NCBI GenBank assembly: GCA_002479765.1
Contig: DLOZ01000007.1
Coordinates: 40,951 to 104,950 of the forward strand
Reading direction: 5' to 3'
Source of the DNA: Sphingomonadales bacterium UBA7471
Lineage (GTDB): Bacteria > Pseudomonadota > Alphaproteobacteria > Sphingomonadales > Sphingomonadaceae
Length of the DNA: 64,000 nt
The position numbers and the translations under genes were made by a program. The notes beneath the pieces were generated by a model. It did not search any database and was not told where the DNA came from. It saw nothing but the letters and a program-made list of their open reading frames with translations. Positions 18,081-27,302 of the stretch are shown piece by piece (the stretch's first letter is position 1; each line of letters begins with the position of its first letter).

Positions 18081-18677
18081 TTAGTGGCGGGTCTTGCCCG
18101 GGCGTTGCATGCCCCAAAATTGCGGGCCTTCGGGAACTTGCCAGCTATGCTTGATGGCAAAACCAAAGCTCTGATATAATGGGATATTATGTTCGTCTGC
18201 GGTTTCCAAATAGGCAGGTAATCCATCCTGATCGGCCCGTTCCAGTCCTGCGCGAATGGCCGCCCCGCCATAGCCTTTTCCCTGATAGGCCGGGTCGCAT
18301 CCCGCATAATGTAAATACCAGACGGGCTCTTTCGGCAGATGTTTTTCGATGAGGTCGGCGACTTCAAGGCCGCGAAATATCGAAAAGCGCAGCTGCTGGA
18401 CGAACGGCACGATCAGCCGCGCGGTATCCAACATGCTATCGCGCGCATTTCCCGGACCACGCCATAAAGTGACGGCCTCTATGCCGTCGGTTCCATACAC
18501 CGCGCCTTTGCGATGTTCGTCGCGCAAGAACAGATGGAACACGCCCGTAAGCCGCTGTGCGCGCAGCTTTGCGTCTGGAATGACATAGCTCCATCCGGTC
18601 TCGGTCTGGAACGCCCGCGCCAATGTCTCGGCGATGTCCAGATTGTCCGTTGGCTTCAACAAACGTGCGTGCGGCAA
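18081..18677 (-). CDS. GNAT-family N-acetyltransferase
   Basis: The 198-residue protein shows the GNAT acetyl-CoA-binding motif A, YAGCDPAYQGKGYGGAAIRAGLERA (pyrophosphate loop QGKGYG), preceded by the strand VWYLHY and followed by LETADEHNIPLYQSFGF, typical of the C-terminal part. The substrate is unknown. It has a TTG start one base after the stop of the molybdopterin subunit gene, so it is probably the third gene of that operon. It may tailor a product of the oxidoreductase or simply be a passenger. The cobalamin riboswitch lies just downstream and opens the next operon on the same strand. Confidence 0.82.
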   Translation of the reverse strand: MPHARLLKPTDNLDIAETLARAFQTETGWSYVIPDAKLRAQRLTGVFHLFLRDEHRKGAVYGTDGIEAVTLWRGPGNARDSMLDTARLIVPFVQQLRFSIFRGLEVADLIEKHLPKEPVWYLHYAGCDPAYQGKGYGGAAIRAGLERADQDGLPAYLETADEHNIPLYQSFGFAIKHSWQVPEGPQFWGMQRPGKTRH

Positions 18678-18678
18678 A

Positions 18679-20922
18679 TTAGGCTTTCGCTTGCGTTAGG
18701 ATCGGCAGATTGCGGACGCGCTTGCCGGTGGCAGCGAACAGCGCATTGGCCAAAGCCGGGGCCGCCGGAGGAACGCCAGGTTCGCCAATGCCGCCCATGA
18801 CCGCACCGCTGTTCAAGAAGTGGACATCCATCACCAATGGCGCGCCTGCCATTTTCAGCAACGGATAATCGGCCAAATTGCTTTGTTGAACCGCACCATT
18901 TTCAAGCGTAATCGCTTCACCAATGGCGGATGAAAGCCCCATGATGGTGCCGCCTTCAATCTGCGCCATGGCGGCGTCGGGGTTAACAATGCTTCCGGCG
19001 TCGACGACCGTTGTTACCTTATGTACTTTGGGCATGCCGTCGTCACCGACCGACGCCTCGATCACATGCGCCACGATGGTTCTGAAACTTTCGACCAGTG
19101 CCACGCCGCGGCCGGTTCCGGCGGGAAGGGGGGAGCCCCAACCGCTGCGTGCGGCCACTTCGTCCAATACGCGCAAATGCCGCGATCCCGCTTTCAAATG
19201 ATTGCGGCGAAATACGACGGGGTCTTCGCCCGCTGCATGGGCCAGTTCGTCCATGAAGCTTTCATTGTAAAAGCCCTGCTGTGTCGAATTGACCGAACGC
19301 CACGCACCGGTTTGCTGGTTCGAAACATGCGCAAAGTGCCGGCGCGACACGGCGGGCAGGGTATAAGGAAATACCGTTTCGCTCTCGGCGCTTTCGGGTT
19401 GGGCATAGTCGTTACGATAGGCCTTTATCCGCTTTTCTTTGGTCAACGACGCCTTCAGCGCGGCGGAGCTTTGCGGGCGATATGCGCCTTGGGCGACTTC
19501 TTCCTCGCGGCTCCAGATAAGCTTCACTGGATAAGGCAATTGCATCGCAAGCTTTGTGACCTGACCGACGATTTCCATATACATGGGCAAGCGGCGGCCA
19601 AAGCTGCCACCGATCATCATCGGGTGGAAGGTCACATCATCGGCATCGAGACCGGAAACGTCGACGGCCATCATCTTGGTCGCAAGCGGGTCCTGCATGC
19701 CGCCCCAAATGTTGAGCTTCCCATCCTTAAAATGGGCGGTAAGCGCAAAAGGTTCCATCATCGCATGGTGCAAAAATGGCACCTGATATTTCGCTTCAAT
19801 CGGTTTTGCCCCAAGTCCCGCCTGCACATCACCGTCACCGGCTGTGCTATCGGCATCGCCCTTGGCTATCAGGTCATCCTGCGCTTTGAAAATGGACGCG
19901 GTCGAAATGCCGCCATTGCCGCCGTCAGAAAACTCAGGGGTGAGCGCGCGCAGGCCGGAAATGGCGGGCCAATAACCTTTCGCCACGACCGCAACCGCAT
20001 CATCGAGCTTAATGACTTTCTCGACGCCTTTGACCGCCAACGCAGGCGCCGTGTCCACGGACGTCAATTTGCCGCCACGCACGGGGGCCGCCATGATCGT
20101 TGCGACGCGCATGTCGGGGACCGAAAAGTCCATGCCATATTGCGCGCTGCCATCGACCTTCGCGGGAATGTCGAGCCGCTGCATCGATTGGCGCATTATG
20201 CGATATTGCGATGGATCCTTTAACTTTGGCGCATTGTCGAGCGACAAGGTCGCAGCTTCCGCCGCCAATTCGCCATAGCGCAACGCACGGCCGGATTTGG
20301 CATGGATGACGTGGCTGTCCTGTGTAGTCAGTTCATCCGCTGGAACGCCCAGCCGCTTAGCCGCGGTTTCAACCAATGCCAGCCGCGTCGCCGCGCCGAC
20401 ATTTTGAAACGTCACCCGGCCCGTGAACCGCAACGCCGTGGAGCCGCCGGTTATCTGAAGGTTCATTTGCCGCGCGAGGAAGGACAGGAATGATTGCGGA
20501 ATGCCATTAATGATCGCCGGTTGTCCCGTCATATCGGCGAGGAACGCGCGCCCAAGCCCTACATTGGCGAACGCTGGTTCTGCAGGTGCGGATACAACAC
20601 GCACCTGATCCCACGCAGCATCCAGCTCTTCGGCCAGCATTTGGGCAAGGCCAGTGTTCGATCCCTGACCAATGTCGGTATGCGGCGAATAAATGGTGAT
20701 GCTGTCATCCTCACCAATTTTCAGCCAGGTGGCAAAGATGTGACCGCCGTCGCGTTCAAGAAGCGCTTTGGCAGATTTGGAGGCATTGCTGTCGGCGATG
20801 GAGATACCGAACAGGCCGGCACCGACGACCGCGACACCACCAATGAGAAAGGCGCGGCGCTTGACGCCCTTGCGCTTTGCTGGCGCGGCTGGCTGCATGT
20901 CTGCTGTTGGGGTGTCAGCCAT
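18679..20922 (-). CDS. Molybdopterin-dependent hydroxylase large subunit (isoquinoline 1-oxidoreductase beta-like)
   Basis: The 747-residue protein belongs to the xanthine dehydrogenase superfamily in the IorB form. It carries a twin-arginine-like export signal (VKRRAFLIGGVAVVGAGLFG, about residues 19-39), so the enzyme is likely periplasmic. Mo-cofactor-binding landmarks include YSPHTDIGQGSNTGLAQMLAEELDA, MMIGGSFGRRLPMYMEIVGQ, QQTGAWRSVNSTQQGFYNESFMDELA, DAGSIVNPDAAMAQIEGGTIMGLSSAI and GGIGEPGVPPAAPALANALFAATGKR with the active-site glutamate. It hydroxylates an aldehyde or N-heterocycle; the substrate is unknown. It starts at the stop of the 2Fe-2S subunit gene. No FAD subunit is nearby, as usual for the Ior class, which passes electrons to a cytochrome or other acceptor. 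Confidence 0.92.
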   Translation of the reverse strand: MADTPTADMQPAAPAKRKGVKRRAFLIGGVAVVGAGLFGISIADSNASKSAKALLERDGGHIFATWLKIGEDDSITIYSPHTDIGQGSNTGLAQMLAEELDAAWDQVRVVSAPAEPAFANVGLGRAFLADMTGQPAIINGIPQSFLSFLARQMNLQITGGSTALRFTGRVTFQNVGAATRLALVETAAKRLGVPADELTTQDSHVIHAKSGRALRYGELAAEAATLSLDNAPKLKDPSQYRIMRQSMQRLDIPAKVDGSAQYGMDFSVPDMRVATIMAAPVRGGKLTSVDTAPALAVKGVEKVIKLDDAVAVVAKGYWPAISGLRALTPEFSDGGNGGISTASIFKAQDDLIAKGDADSTAGDGDVQAGLGAKPIEAKYQVPFLHHAMMEPFALTAHFKDGKLNIWGGMQDPLATKMMAVDVSGLDADDVTFHPMMIGGSFGRRLPMYMEIVGQVTKLAMQLPYPVKLIWSREEEVAQGAYRPQSSAALKASLTKEKRIKAYRNDYAQPESAESETVFPYTLPAVSRRHFAHVSNQQTGAWRSVNSTQQGFYNESFMDELAHAAGEDPVVFRRNHLKAGSRHLRVLDEVAARSGWGSPLPAGTGRGVALVESFRTIVAHVIEASVGDDGMPKVHKVTTVVDAGSIVNPDAAMAQIEGGTIMGLSSAIGEAITLENGAVQQSNLADYPLLKMAGAPLVMDVHFLNSGAVMGGIGEPGVPPAAPALANALFAATGKRVRNLPILTQAKA

Positions 20923-21413
20923 TATGCGCCTCCTTCTGCAGGTTTCGCCGCTTTCGCCGCTTGCCCGGTTGCGGCATGTATCGCCTTGCGGATGCGCGGA
21001 TAGGTGCCGCAGCGGCAGATGTTGGTCATCGCCTCATCAATTTGTGCATCGCTTGGGCTGCCCGTTTTTTCGATAAGCGCCACAGCGGCCATAATCTGCC
21101 CCGACTGGCAATAGCCACATTGCGGAACCTGCGCAGAAATCCATGCTTGCTGGACCGCGTGGAGCGTACCGTCCGCTGATTTCAGGCCTTCGATGGTGGT
21201 GATAGATTTGCCTGCGACTTCGCTGACGGGAAGGCTGCATGAACGGGTCGGTTCGCCATTAACATGGACAGTGCAGGCGCCGCACGCCGCAATGCCGCAT
21301 CCGAATTTCGTTCCCGTTAGGCCAAGCTCTTCGCGGATGACCCATAGCAACGGCGTGTCTGGCTCCGCCGCAAGCGCCACTGGCTTGCCATTGATTGACG
21401 TCTGAATTGCCAT
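20922..21413 (-). CDS. 2Fe-2S subunit of the molybdenum hydroxylase (IorA-like)
   Basis: The 163-residue subunit has two iron-sulfur clusters: a plant-ferredoxin-type site with C39, C44, C47 and C59 (FGCGIAACGACTVHVNG ... RSC) and an alpha-helical site with C99, C102, C133 and C135 (QCGYCQSGQI ... NICRCGTYPRI). It carries electrons from the Mo centre. The open frame extends more than 600 bases upstream through the divergent xdhC gene, but the ATG giving MAIQTSINGKPV is preceded by GGGAG and fits the family N-terminus. It has no signal peptide, so it is probably co-exported with the Tat-signalled large subunit. Confidence 0.93.
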   Translation of the reverse strand: MAIQTSINGKPVALAAEPDTPLLWVIREELGLTGTKFGCGIAACGACTVHVNGEPTRSCSLPVSEVAGKSITTIEGLKSADGTLHAVQQAWISAQVPQCGYCQSGQIMAAVALIEKTGSPSDAQIDEAMTNICRCGTYPRIRKAIHAATGQAAKAAKPAEGGA

Positions 21414-21482
21414 GCAAATAAGCTCCCACCCAAAACTGCGTTTCATATAGCAACGCTTCACCCTCTTTGCTAGCGCATTGCC

Positions 21483-22421
21483 ATGACTATGGGCAGCGCC
21501 AACCATGACCGTATCCTTGCCGCCGCAATCGACTGGGCAGGCGCGCCTATGGCGATTGCGACGGTGGTCGAAACATGGAAATCCGCGCCATGTCCGGTCG
21601 GCACGCATATGCTTGTGCATGCGGACGGGCGCTTTGTGGGGTCTGTTTCGGGCGGCTGTGTTGAGGGCGATGTTCTTGAACGCGCGCAATTGGTTTTGGC
21701 AGGCGCGCCACCGGTGCTCCGCCGATATGGCGTTGCCGACGATGCGGCGTGGGACGTTGGCCTGCCCTGTGGCGGGGATATTCAGGTGCTGGTCCAGCCT
21801 GTTTCCGCCGATGGTTTTCCGGCGCATCTGTTTGGCGATATCATCGAGGCGCGCTCTACCGGTGCGGCGCTGTCGGTTGTGACGGATTTGGAATCGGGCC
21901 GAAGTGCCTCGCTGGACGATGATGCCAGAGCAGGCTTCGTCAATATCTACCATCCGCCGCGCCGTTTGCTGATTGTGGGCGCGGTCGAAATTGCATCGGC
22001 CCTTGCCGCCATTGCGGTGTCGCAAGGCGTGGATGTCACTTTGTGCGACCCGCGTGGACGGTTTTTAACGGCGGAGCGCTTTCCCGGCATCCGGTTGGAT
22101 GACCGTTGGCCCGACGACGCGGTTCAGGCCTTTGCGCCCGATAGCCGAAGTGCGATTGTGACGCTGAGCCATGATCCCAAAATCGACGATCCTGCGCTAG
22201 CGGCGGCGCTGGCGAGCCCTGCGGCCTATGTCGCTGCGCTCGGTTCCGTCCGGTCGCATCAGGCACGTCTTGCGCGGCTCTCGGCGGCAGGCGTAAGTGC
22301 AGAACAGTGCGCGCGCATTGAGGGGCCAGCGGGCGTTGCGATCAACGCCATAAGCGCGCCCGAAATCGCTTTGTCTATCGCGGGCGGCATGATCCGCGCG
22401 TTTAACCAAGGCTTACGTTGA
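21483..22421 (+). CDS. XdhC/CoxI-family molybdenum cofactor maturation protein
   Basis: The 312-residue protein shows both XdhC domains. The N-terminal one has VVETWKSAPCPVGTHMLVHADGRFVGSVSGGCVEGDV and WDVGLPCGGDIQVLVQPV; the C-terminal Rossmann one has PPRRLLIVGAVEIASALAAIAVSQGVDVTLCDPRGRFLTAERFP and AAYVAALGSVRSHQARLARL. XdhC proteins bind the molybdenum cofactor, promote its sulfuration and insert it into xanthine-dehydrogenase-type enzymes. It is divergent from the hydroxylase operon, with 69 bases between starts, and is followed without a gap by the MobA-like gene. The start could be codon 1 or 3. Confidence 0.93.
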   Translation: MTMGSANHDRILAAAIDWAGAPMAIATVVETWKSAPCPVGTHMLVHADGRFVGSVSGGCVEGDVLERAQLVLAGAPPVLRRYGVADDAAWDVGLPCGGDIQVLVQPVSADGFPAHLFGDIIEARSTGAALSVVTDLESGRSASLDDDARAGFVNIYHPPRRLLIVGAVEIASALAAIAVSQGVDVTLCDPRGRFLTAERFPGIRLDDRWPDDAVQAFAPDSRSAIVTLSHDPKIDDPALAAALASPAAYVAALGSVRSHQARLARLSAAGVSAEQCARIEGPAGVAINAISAPEIALSIAGGMIRAFNQGLR

Positions 22422-23014
22422 TGCGGGCGAAGGACGTCGCAATCGTCCTGCTGGCGGCGGGCAATGCGCGGCGTTTTGGTGGTGATAAGTTGATGGCCGA
22501 TTTTGAAGGTGCGCCACTTGGGGTGCGTGCGGCGCATGAGCTGGTTAGCGTTGCGGCAGCCGCGCATTTCGCAGTGTGTCTGCCCGACGCACTTATTGCA
22601 GCGCATTATACGCGTTTGGGATTTGATATTGTCGAGAACTCGAACCCCGGCATCGGGCTATCGGGCTCGCTCCATCTCGCAGTAGAGGCAGCGATGCGGA
22701 CGAGCGCGCAAGCCTTGCTGATCGCGCTGGCCGATATGCCGTTCGTGCAGGCTGCCCATGTCGAGGCCCTGATTGCCGCTTGCACCGATAATGTGGTGGC
22801 ATCTTTTGACGGAAACCAGCCCATGCCGCCTGCGATATTTCCGCGATCTCATTGGCCGGATTTGCTGGCGACAGCGGGGGATGCTGGCGCGCGGCATATT
22901 CTGGCCCATGCGGAAAAACTGACCGCACCTGCGGGCACATTATGCGACATTGATACGCCAGATGATTTGGCCGCTTCAAAAGTTACGTTTCATCGCATAG
23001 ACCATGCGCAATGA
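22421..23014 (+). CDS. MobA/MocA-like molybdenum cofactor nucleotidyltransferase
   Basis: The 197-residue protein has the GT-A-like nucleotidyltransferase fold: VAIVLLAAGNARRFGGDKLMADFEG (nucleotide-binding loop with the conserved Lys), NPGIGLSGSLHLAVEAA and ALLIALADMPFVQAAHVEAL with the metal-binding Asp. This is the NTP_transferase_3 family, in which MocA makes molybdopterin cytosine dinucleotide for xanthine-dehydrogenase-type enzymes. The ATG overlaps the xdhC stop by one base, so the pair is coupled. The position supports a cofactor-tailoring role for the adjacent hydroxylase. CTP versus GTP preference cannot be read from the sequence. Confidence 0.85.
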   Translation: MRAKDVAIVLLAAGNARRFGGDKLMADFEGAPLGVRAAHELVSVAAAAHFAVCLPDALIAAHYTRLGFDIVENSNPGIGLSGSLHLAVEAAMRTSAQALLIALADMPFVQAAHVEALIAACTDNVVASFDGNQPMPPAIFPRSHWPDLLATAGDAGARHILAHAEKLTAPAGTLCDIDTPDDLAASKVTFHRIDHAQ

Positions 23015-24618
23015 ACCAAATATCTGCCCGCCCCGCCATCGAAGCGGCTTTGCGCAATCCGAACCTTATGGCGGCGGCTGTCGCGCTTTCCGAAAACAGG
23101 TTGGAGGATGCAGAGCCGCTGTTGCGCGGTCATTTGCGTGATGCGCCAACGGACGTTGCCGCTATTCGTATGATGGCGGAATTGGCGGCGCGTGTGGGCC
23201 GGTTGAAAGATAGCGAGGCATTGCTTCGCCGCGCGCTTGAGCTGACACCTGACTTTGGCGCGGCGCGTGCCAATCTGGCAACGGTGCTGTATAAGCAGAA
23301 CCGGTTTCCAGAGGCGCTTGAGCATTTGAATGCCGTGCTTGCCGAAGACGGTGACAATCCGGTGCAGCAAAATTTAAAGGCTGCGGCTCTTGGACGGATT
23401 GGGGGCTATGCAGAGGCCATATCGCTGTATCAGGAACTGACCGCGCGTTTCCCCGATCATGCCAAATTGTGGATGAGCTATGGCCATATGCTCAAAACCG
23501 TCGGCAATCAGGACGAAAGCGTTGCGGCATATCGTCACGCCATTTCGGTGGAACCAACGCTGGGCGAAGTGTATTGGAGCCTTGCCAATTTAAAAACCTA
23601 CCAGTTTTCGGACGACGATGTTGCGGCGATGGAGGCCGCGCTGACGTCGGCCGGATTGGTGGCAGAGGACGCGTTTCACCTGCATTTTGCGCTGGGCAAG
23701 GCAAGCGAAGAGCGCGCGGATCATGCCGCCGCCTTTGCCCATTATGCCAAGGGCAACGCGCTGCGTAGTGCGGAGCTGCATTATGATCCGCAAGGCGTAA
23801 GCACGCAGGTCGATCAGATCATTGCCCAGTTCACCGCGCCATTTTGGGAAGCCCGCGCGGGGCAGGGGCATATGGCGCCAGACCCCATCTTCATCATCGG
23901 CATGCCGCGTGCGGGCTCGACGCTGGTCGAGCAAATCCTTGCGAGCCATTCCATGGTTGAAGGGACGATGGAATTGCCCGACATTCCAGCCATGGCGCTG
24001 CGTGAAGGGCGCGGGTCGGACTGGATTGATGCGACGGTTGCGCTATCCGCCGATGATGCCGAAAGGCTTGGCGCGGAATTCATTGAGCGCACGCGCATCC
24101 AGCGTAAAACCGACAAGCCATTTTTCATCGATAAGCTGCCCAATAACTGGAATTATCTGGCGTTCATCCGCCTAATTCTACCCAACGCCAAAATCATTGA
24201 TGCGCGGCGGCACCCGCTTGATTGCTGTTTCTCCAATTATCGCCAGCATTTCGCCAAGGGGCAGGCGTTCAGTTATGACCTTGCGCATATGGGCCAATAT
24301 TATGCGGATTATGTGCGGGCGATGGTGCATTTTGATGCGGTTGCACCGGGCTATGTCCACCGCGTCATTCACGAACAATTGTTGGACGATCCGGAGCAGG
24401 AAATCCGGAAACTGTTGGAATATCTGGGGCTGCCGTTTGAAGAGGCATGCCTGAATTTCCATGAAAACAAGCGTGCGGTGCGTACTGCGTCGAGCGAACA
24501 GGTCCGCCGCCCGATCAACCGCGACGGCGTTGACCAATGGAAACCTTATGACGCCCATCTTGAGCCGTTGAAGCGCGCGCTTGGCAATTTGTGGGAAATT
24601 TATCCTGCCGCAGCATAG
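23011..24618 (+). CDS. TPR-repeat sulfotransferase family protein
   Basis: The 535-residue protein has an N-terminal tetratricopeptide solenoid (about residues 20-230; for example LEDAEPLLRGHLRDAPTDVAAIRMMAELAARVGRLKDSEALLRRALELTPDFGAARANLATVLYKQNRF) and a C-terminal sulfotransferase domain from about 290. PIFIIGMPRAGSTLVEQILASH is the PAPS 5'-phosphosulfate loop and KIIDARRHPLDCCFSNYRQ the 3'-phosphate-binding region. It would transfer sulfate from PAPS to a peptide, glycan or lipid. It overlaps the MobA-like gene by four bases, although no link to molybdenum is evident. In sphingomonads such genes often sit next to a TonB receptor, as here. Confidence 0.9.
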   Translation: MNQISARPAIEAALRNPNLMAAAVALSENRLEDAEPLLRGHLRDAPTDVAAIRMMAELAARVGRLKDSEALLRRALELTPDFGAARANLATVLYKQNRFPEALEHLNAVLAEDGDNPVQQNLKAAALGRIGGYAEAISLYQELTARFPDHAKLWMSYGHMLKTVGNQDESVAAYRHAISVEPTLGEVYWSLANLKTYQFSDDDVAAMEAALTSAGLVAEDAFHLHFALGKASEERADHAAAFAHYAKGNALRSAELHYDPQGVSTQVDQIIAQFTAPFWEARAGQGHMAPDPIFIIGMPRAGSTLVEQILASHSMVEGTMELPDIPAMALREGRGSDWIDATVALSADDAERLGAEFIERTRIQRKTDKPFFIDKLPNNWNYLAFIRLILPNAKIIDARRHPLDCCFSNYRQHFAKGQAFSYDLAHMGQYYADYVRAMVHFDAVAPGYVHRVIHEQLLDDPEQEIRKLLEYLGLPFEEACLNFHENKRAVRTASSEQVRRPINRDGVDQWKPYDAHLEPLKRALGNLWEIYPAAA

Positions 24619-24679
24619 TTGCTGGGTTGCAACACAGAATTGTAAAATTGTATGAAAACGTCCGATAGAGCGAAAATAT

Positions 24680-24697
24680 ATTGCGTGGGCACGCAAT
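24680..24697. promoter_or_regulatory. 18-bp inverted repeat upstream of the TonB-receptor gene
   Basis: ATTGCGTG-GG-CACGCAAT is a perfect 8-bp palindrome with a two-base centre, 43 bases before the receptor ATG. The AT-rich stretch around it looks like a promoter, and AAAGGAGG is the ribosome-binding site. The palindrome is a reasonable regulator-binding site; the regulator is unknown. Confidence 0.45.
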
Positions 24698-24739
24698 TGG
24701 GAGCCTATTTATTTCAGATTAACAAAGGAGGGTCGCTGC

Positions 24740-27160
24740 ATGCGCCTACAAAGTCAGAAGTCCAACGTCCGTTCAGCTCTCATCTTGCTGATGACATCAA
24801 CCGCGTTTGCAGCGCCAGCTATGGCGCAGCAAGCCGCTGAAGAAGACAGCAATGTCATCGTCGTGACCGCGCAAAAGCGTGAACAGAATCTGCAGGATGT
24901 GCCGATTGCCATCAACGCGATTGGCAATGAAAAGCTCGACCAGCTTCAGGTCAGCGAATTGCAAGATGTCGTCAAGTTTTTGCCTTCGGTCACCATTCAG
25001 CAAGGCGGACCAGGTTTTGCGCAGGTGTATTTTCGTGGCGTAGCGTCGGGTGAAAACGCGAACCACTCGGCATCGCTGCCAACCGTCGGCACATATCTCG
25101 ACGAAATGCCTATCACGACCATTCAGGGCGCGTTGGATTTGCACGCCTATGACCTTGCGCGTGTTGAAGCGCTGGCGGGTCCCCAAGGCACCTTGTACGG
25201 CGCAAGCTCAATGGCGGGTACGTTGAAGCTGGTAACAAATGCGCCCGATCCTTCCGGACTTTACGGCAGCGTAGGCGTTGAACTCAACAATGTTGCGCAT
25301 GGCGATTTTGGTTCGATTTACGAAGGCTTTGTGAACGTGCCAATCGCTGAAGGCGCAGCAGCGCGTTTGGTCGGCTGGTATCGTGATGATGGCGGCTATA
25401 TCGACAATATTCAGGGCGCGCGCACCTATGCGAGCTCGGGCATTCGCCAAAGCAATGCCGCGTTGGTTGAAAAGAATTACAACGACGCTGAAACATATGG
25501 CGCACGTTTGGCACTGGGCATTGATCTGGACGACAATTGGACCATCAAGCCGACGCTGATGGGCCAAGTCCAGAACACGCAGGGCAGCTATTCACAGGAA
25601 CGTTCCGGCCAAACAACCGACGAACTGCAAACGGTTCAGTATAACCCTGAGGGCAGCCGCGATAAATGGATTCAGGCCGCGCTGACCGTTGAAGGCAAGA
25701 TCGGCAATTGGGATGTCACCGCAACTGGCGGACATTTGCGTCGTAAGTCAGAAACGCAATTGGACTATTCTGATTATGCCTATTTCTACGACGCGCTCGC
25801 CGGATACGGCAATTATTTCTACGATAATGCCGGTAACCTCGTGAACCCGAACCAGTATATCGAGGGCGTTGATACGTATAGGAAAAGCTTCGGTGAATTG
25901 CGTGTTGCCAGCCCTGCGGACGCACCATTGCGGTTCATTGGTGGTCTGTTTGCACAGCGCCAGTCGCACATTATCGACCAAAATTACATCATCGACAATA
26001 TTGCCGATTCTATCACGGTTACCGGAACCGACAGCAATATCTGGCTGACCATGCAGAAACGCGTCGACCGCGATTATGCGGCATTTGGTGAATTGACCTA
26101 TGACCTGACGGAGAAGCTCTCGCTCACCGGTGGTCTGCGTTATTACAAATTCGATAACTCGCTGCAGGGTTTCTTTGGATTTTCGAGTGGCTATTCAAGC
26201 CGAACCGGTGAAGCAGCCTGCCTCAACACCGATGGCACAACCCGTCGCGCCAATCCAAGCGGCACACCGGTGCCGATCCTCGTCGATGGCAGCCCTTGCA
26301 CCAATGTCGACAAGTCAACTTCGGACACTGGCTTCATCCACAAGCTGAACGCTACGTACAAGGTCAACGACGACGTGCTGCTTTATGCAACATGGTCGCG
26401 TGGTTTCCGCCCCGGTGGTATTAACCGTCGCGGTACATTGCCACCTTATGGTTCGGACAAGTTGGACAATTATGAATTGGGTTGGAAAACCACATTCGAT
26501 GCGTTCCGCTGGAACGGCGCAGTGTACCAGGAAGACTGGAATGATATTCAGCTGTCCTTCCTCGGCGCAAACGGCCTGACGGAAATCCGCAATGCCGGTA
26601 TTTCCCGTATTCGCGGTGTTGAAATGGATGTCGGCTATCGTGCCGGCGGCTTCAGCATCAACACTGGCTTCAGTTATAACGACGCGCAAATTCGCCGTGA
26701 CTTCTGCGCCATTGCCAACGCGAATTTTGATTGTACGACACCGGGCAATTCCTTGCTCGCAGAGGCTGGATCGCGTCTGCCTGTGACCGCCAAGTTGAAG
26801 GGCAACGCCATTGCGCGTTACGAATTCCCTGTCGCTGACTGGGATGGCCATGTGCAGTTTGCCGTCAACCATATTGGAAGTCGCAAGAGCGATTTGCGGC
26901 CTGCGCAAAATGCAATCAAGGGCGATTTGGGTGCCTACACGACAGCTGATTTTTCCGTTGGTGTGAAGAGTGACCTATGGTCGATCGAGGCATTTGCGAC
27001 GAACCTGTTCGATAAACGAGGTATCGTGAACACGGGCGTCCAGTGCCTTGAAACTGTTTGCGGTACGGGCGTGACACCTGCGACGCCAACTGGCGGTGCG
27101 TTTTACGACGTGCTGATCAAGCCACGGCTGGTTGGCGTGAAGTTTACACGCGATTTTTAA
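24740..27160 (+). CDS. TonB-dependent receptor of unknown substrate
   Basis: The 806-residue outer-membrane protein starts with a signal peptide (about 1-30, APAMA-QQ), then a TonB box-like NVIVVTAQKREQNLQDVPIAINAIG, the form common in sphingomonads. The plug domain includes QDVVKFLPSVTIQQGGPGFAQVYFRGVASG and VEALAGPQGTLYGASSMAGTLKLVTNAP. The barrel ends in the typical LVGVKFTRDF with a terminal Phe. Such receptors import ferric chelates, glycans, or products for catabolism. It is preceded by a strong AAAGGAGG and a palindrome, and closed by a terminator, so it is expressed alone. The neighbouring TPR-sulfotransferase may act on an exported substrate, which is only a suggestion. Confidence 0.9.
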   Translation: MRLQSQKSNVRSALILLMTSTAFAAPAMAQQAAEEDSNVIVVTAQKREQNLQDVPIAINAIGNEKLDQLQVSELQDVVKFLPSVTIQQGGPGFAQVYFRGVASGENANHSASLPTVGTYLDEMPITTIQGALDLHAYDLARVEALAGPQGTLYGASSMAGTLKLVTNAPDPSGLYGSVGVELNNVAHGDFGSIYEGFVNVPIAEGAAARLVGWYRDDGGYIDNIQGARTYASSGIRQSNAALVEKNYNDAETYGARLALGIDLDDNWTIKPTLMGQVQNTQGSYSQERSGQTTDELQTVQYNPEGSRDKWIQAALTVEGKIGNWDVTATGGHLRRKSETQLDYSDYAYFYDALAGYGNYFYDNAGNLVNPNQYIEGVDTYRKSFGELRVASPADAPLRFIGGLFAQRQSHIIDQNYIIDNIADSITVTGTDSNIWLTMQKRVDRDYAAFGELTYDLTEKLSLTGGLRYYKFDNSLQGFFGFSSGYSSRTGEAACLNTDGTTRRANPSGTPVPILVDGSPCTNVDKSTSDTGFIHKLNATYKVNDDVLLYATWSRGFRPGGINRRGTLPPYGSDKLDNYELGWKTTFDAFRWNGAVYQEDWNDIQLSFLGANGLTEIRNAGISRIRGVEMDVGYRAGGFSINTGFSYNDAQIRRDFCAIANANFDCTTPGNSLLAEAGSRLPVTAKLKGNAIARYEFPVADWDGHVQFAVNHIGSRKSDLRPAQNAIKGDLGAYTTADFSVGVKSDLWSIEAFATNLFDKRGIVNTGVQCLETVCGTGVTPATPTGGAFYDVLIKPRLVGVKFTRDF

Positions 27161-27265
27161 CAATTGTTCGCTTTTCTTCCCTGCAAAAATTTGTAGGGAA
27201 GGAAGGTGAATTTTGTCATTGATTTAATGGCATAAAGTTTGTTGCCAAGGGCGACAGGGGGGAGA

Positions 27266-27295
27266 AGCCGGATCTGCATAGATCCGGCTTTTTTA
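27266..27295. terminator. Rho-independent terminator after the TonB receptor
   Basis: AAGCCGGATC-TGCATA-GATCCGGCTT followed by TTTTT is a textbook intrinsic terminator for the rightward receptor gene. The run of A's at its left edge is short, but it may also serve the leftward gene ending a few bases on. Confidence 0.9.
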
Positions 27296-27302
27296 TTATG
27301 GC

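Noticed and set aside
19021..20223. Long rightward open frame of about 400 codons opposite the molybdopterin subunit gene
   Set aside because: It is antisense to a gene with clear motifs across its whole length, has no family-like sequence and is rich in Arg/His, as expected of a shadow frame.
20922..22025. Extended version of the 2Fe-2S subunit frame
   Set aside because: The extra 600 bases are antisense to xdhC; the ATG at 21413 has a ribosome-binding site and fits the family start.
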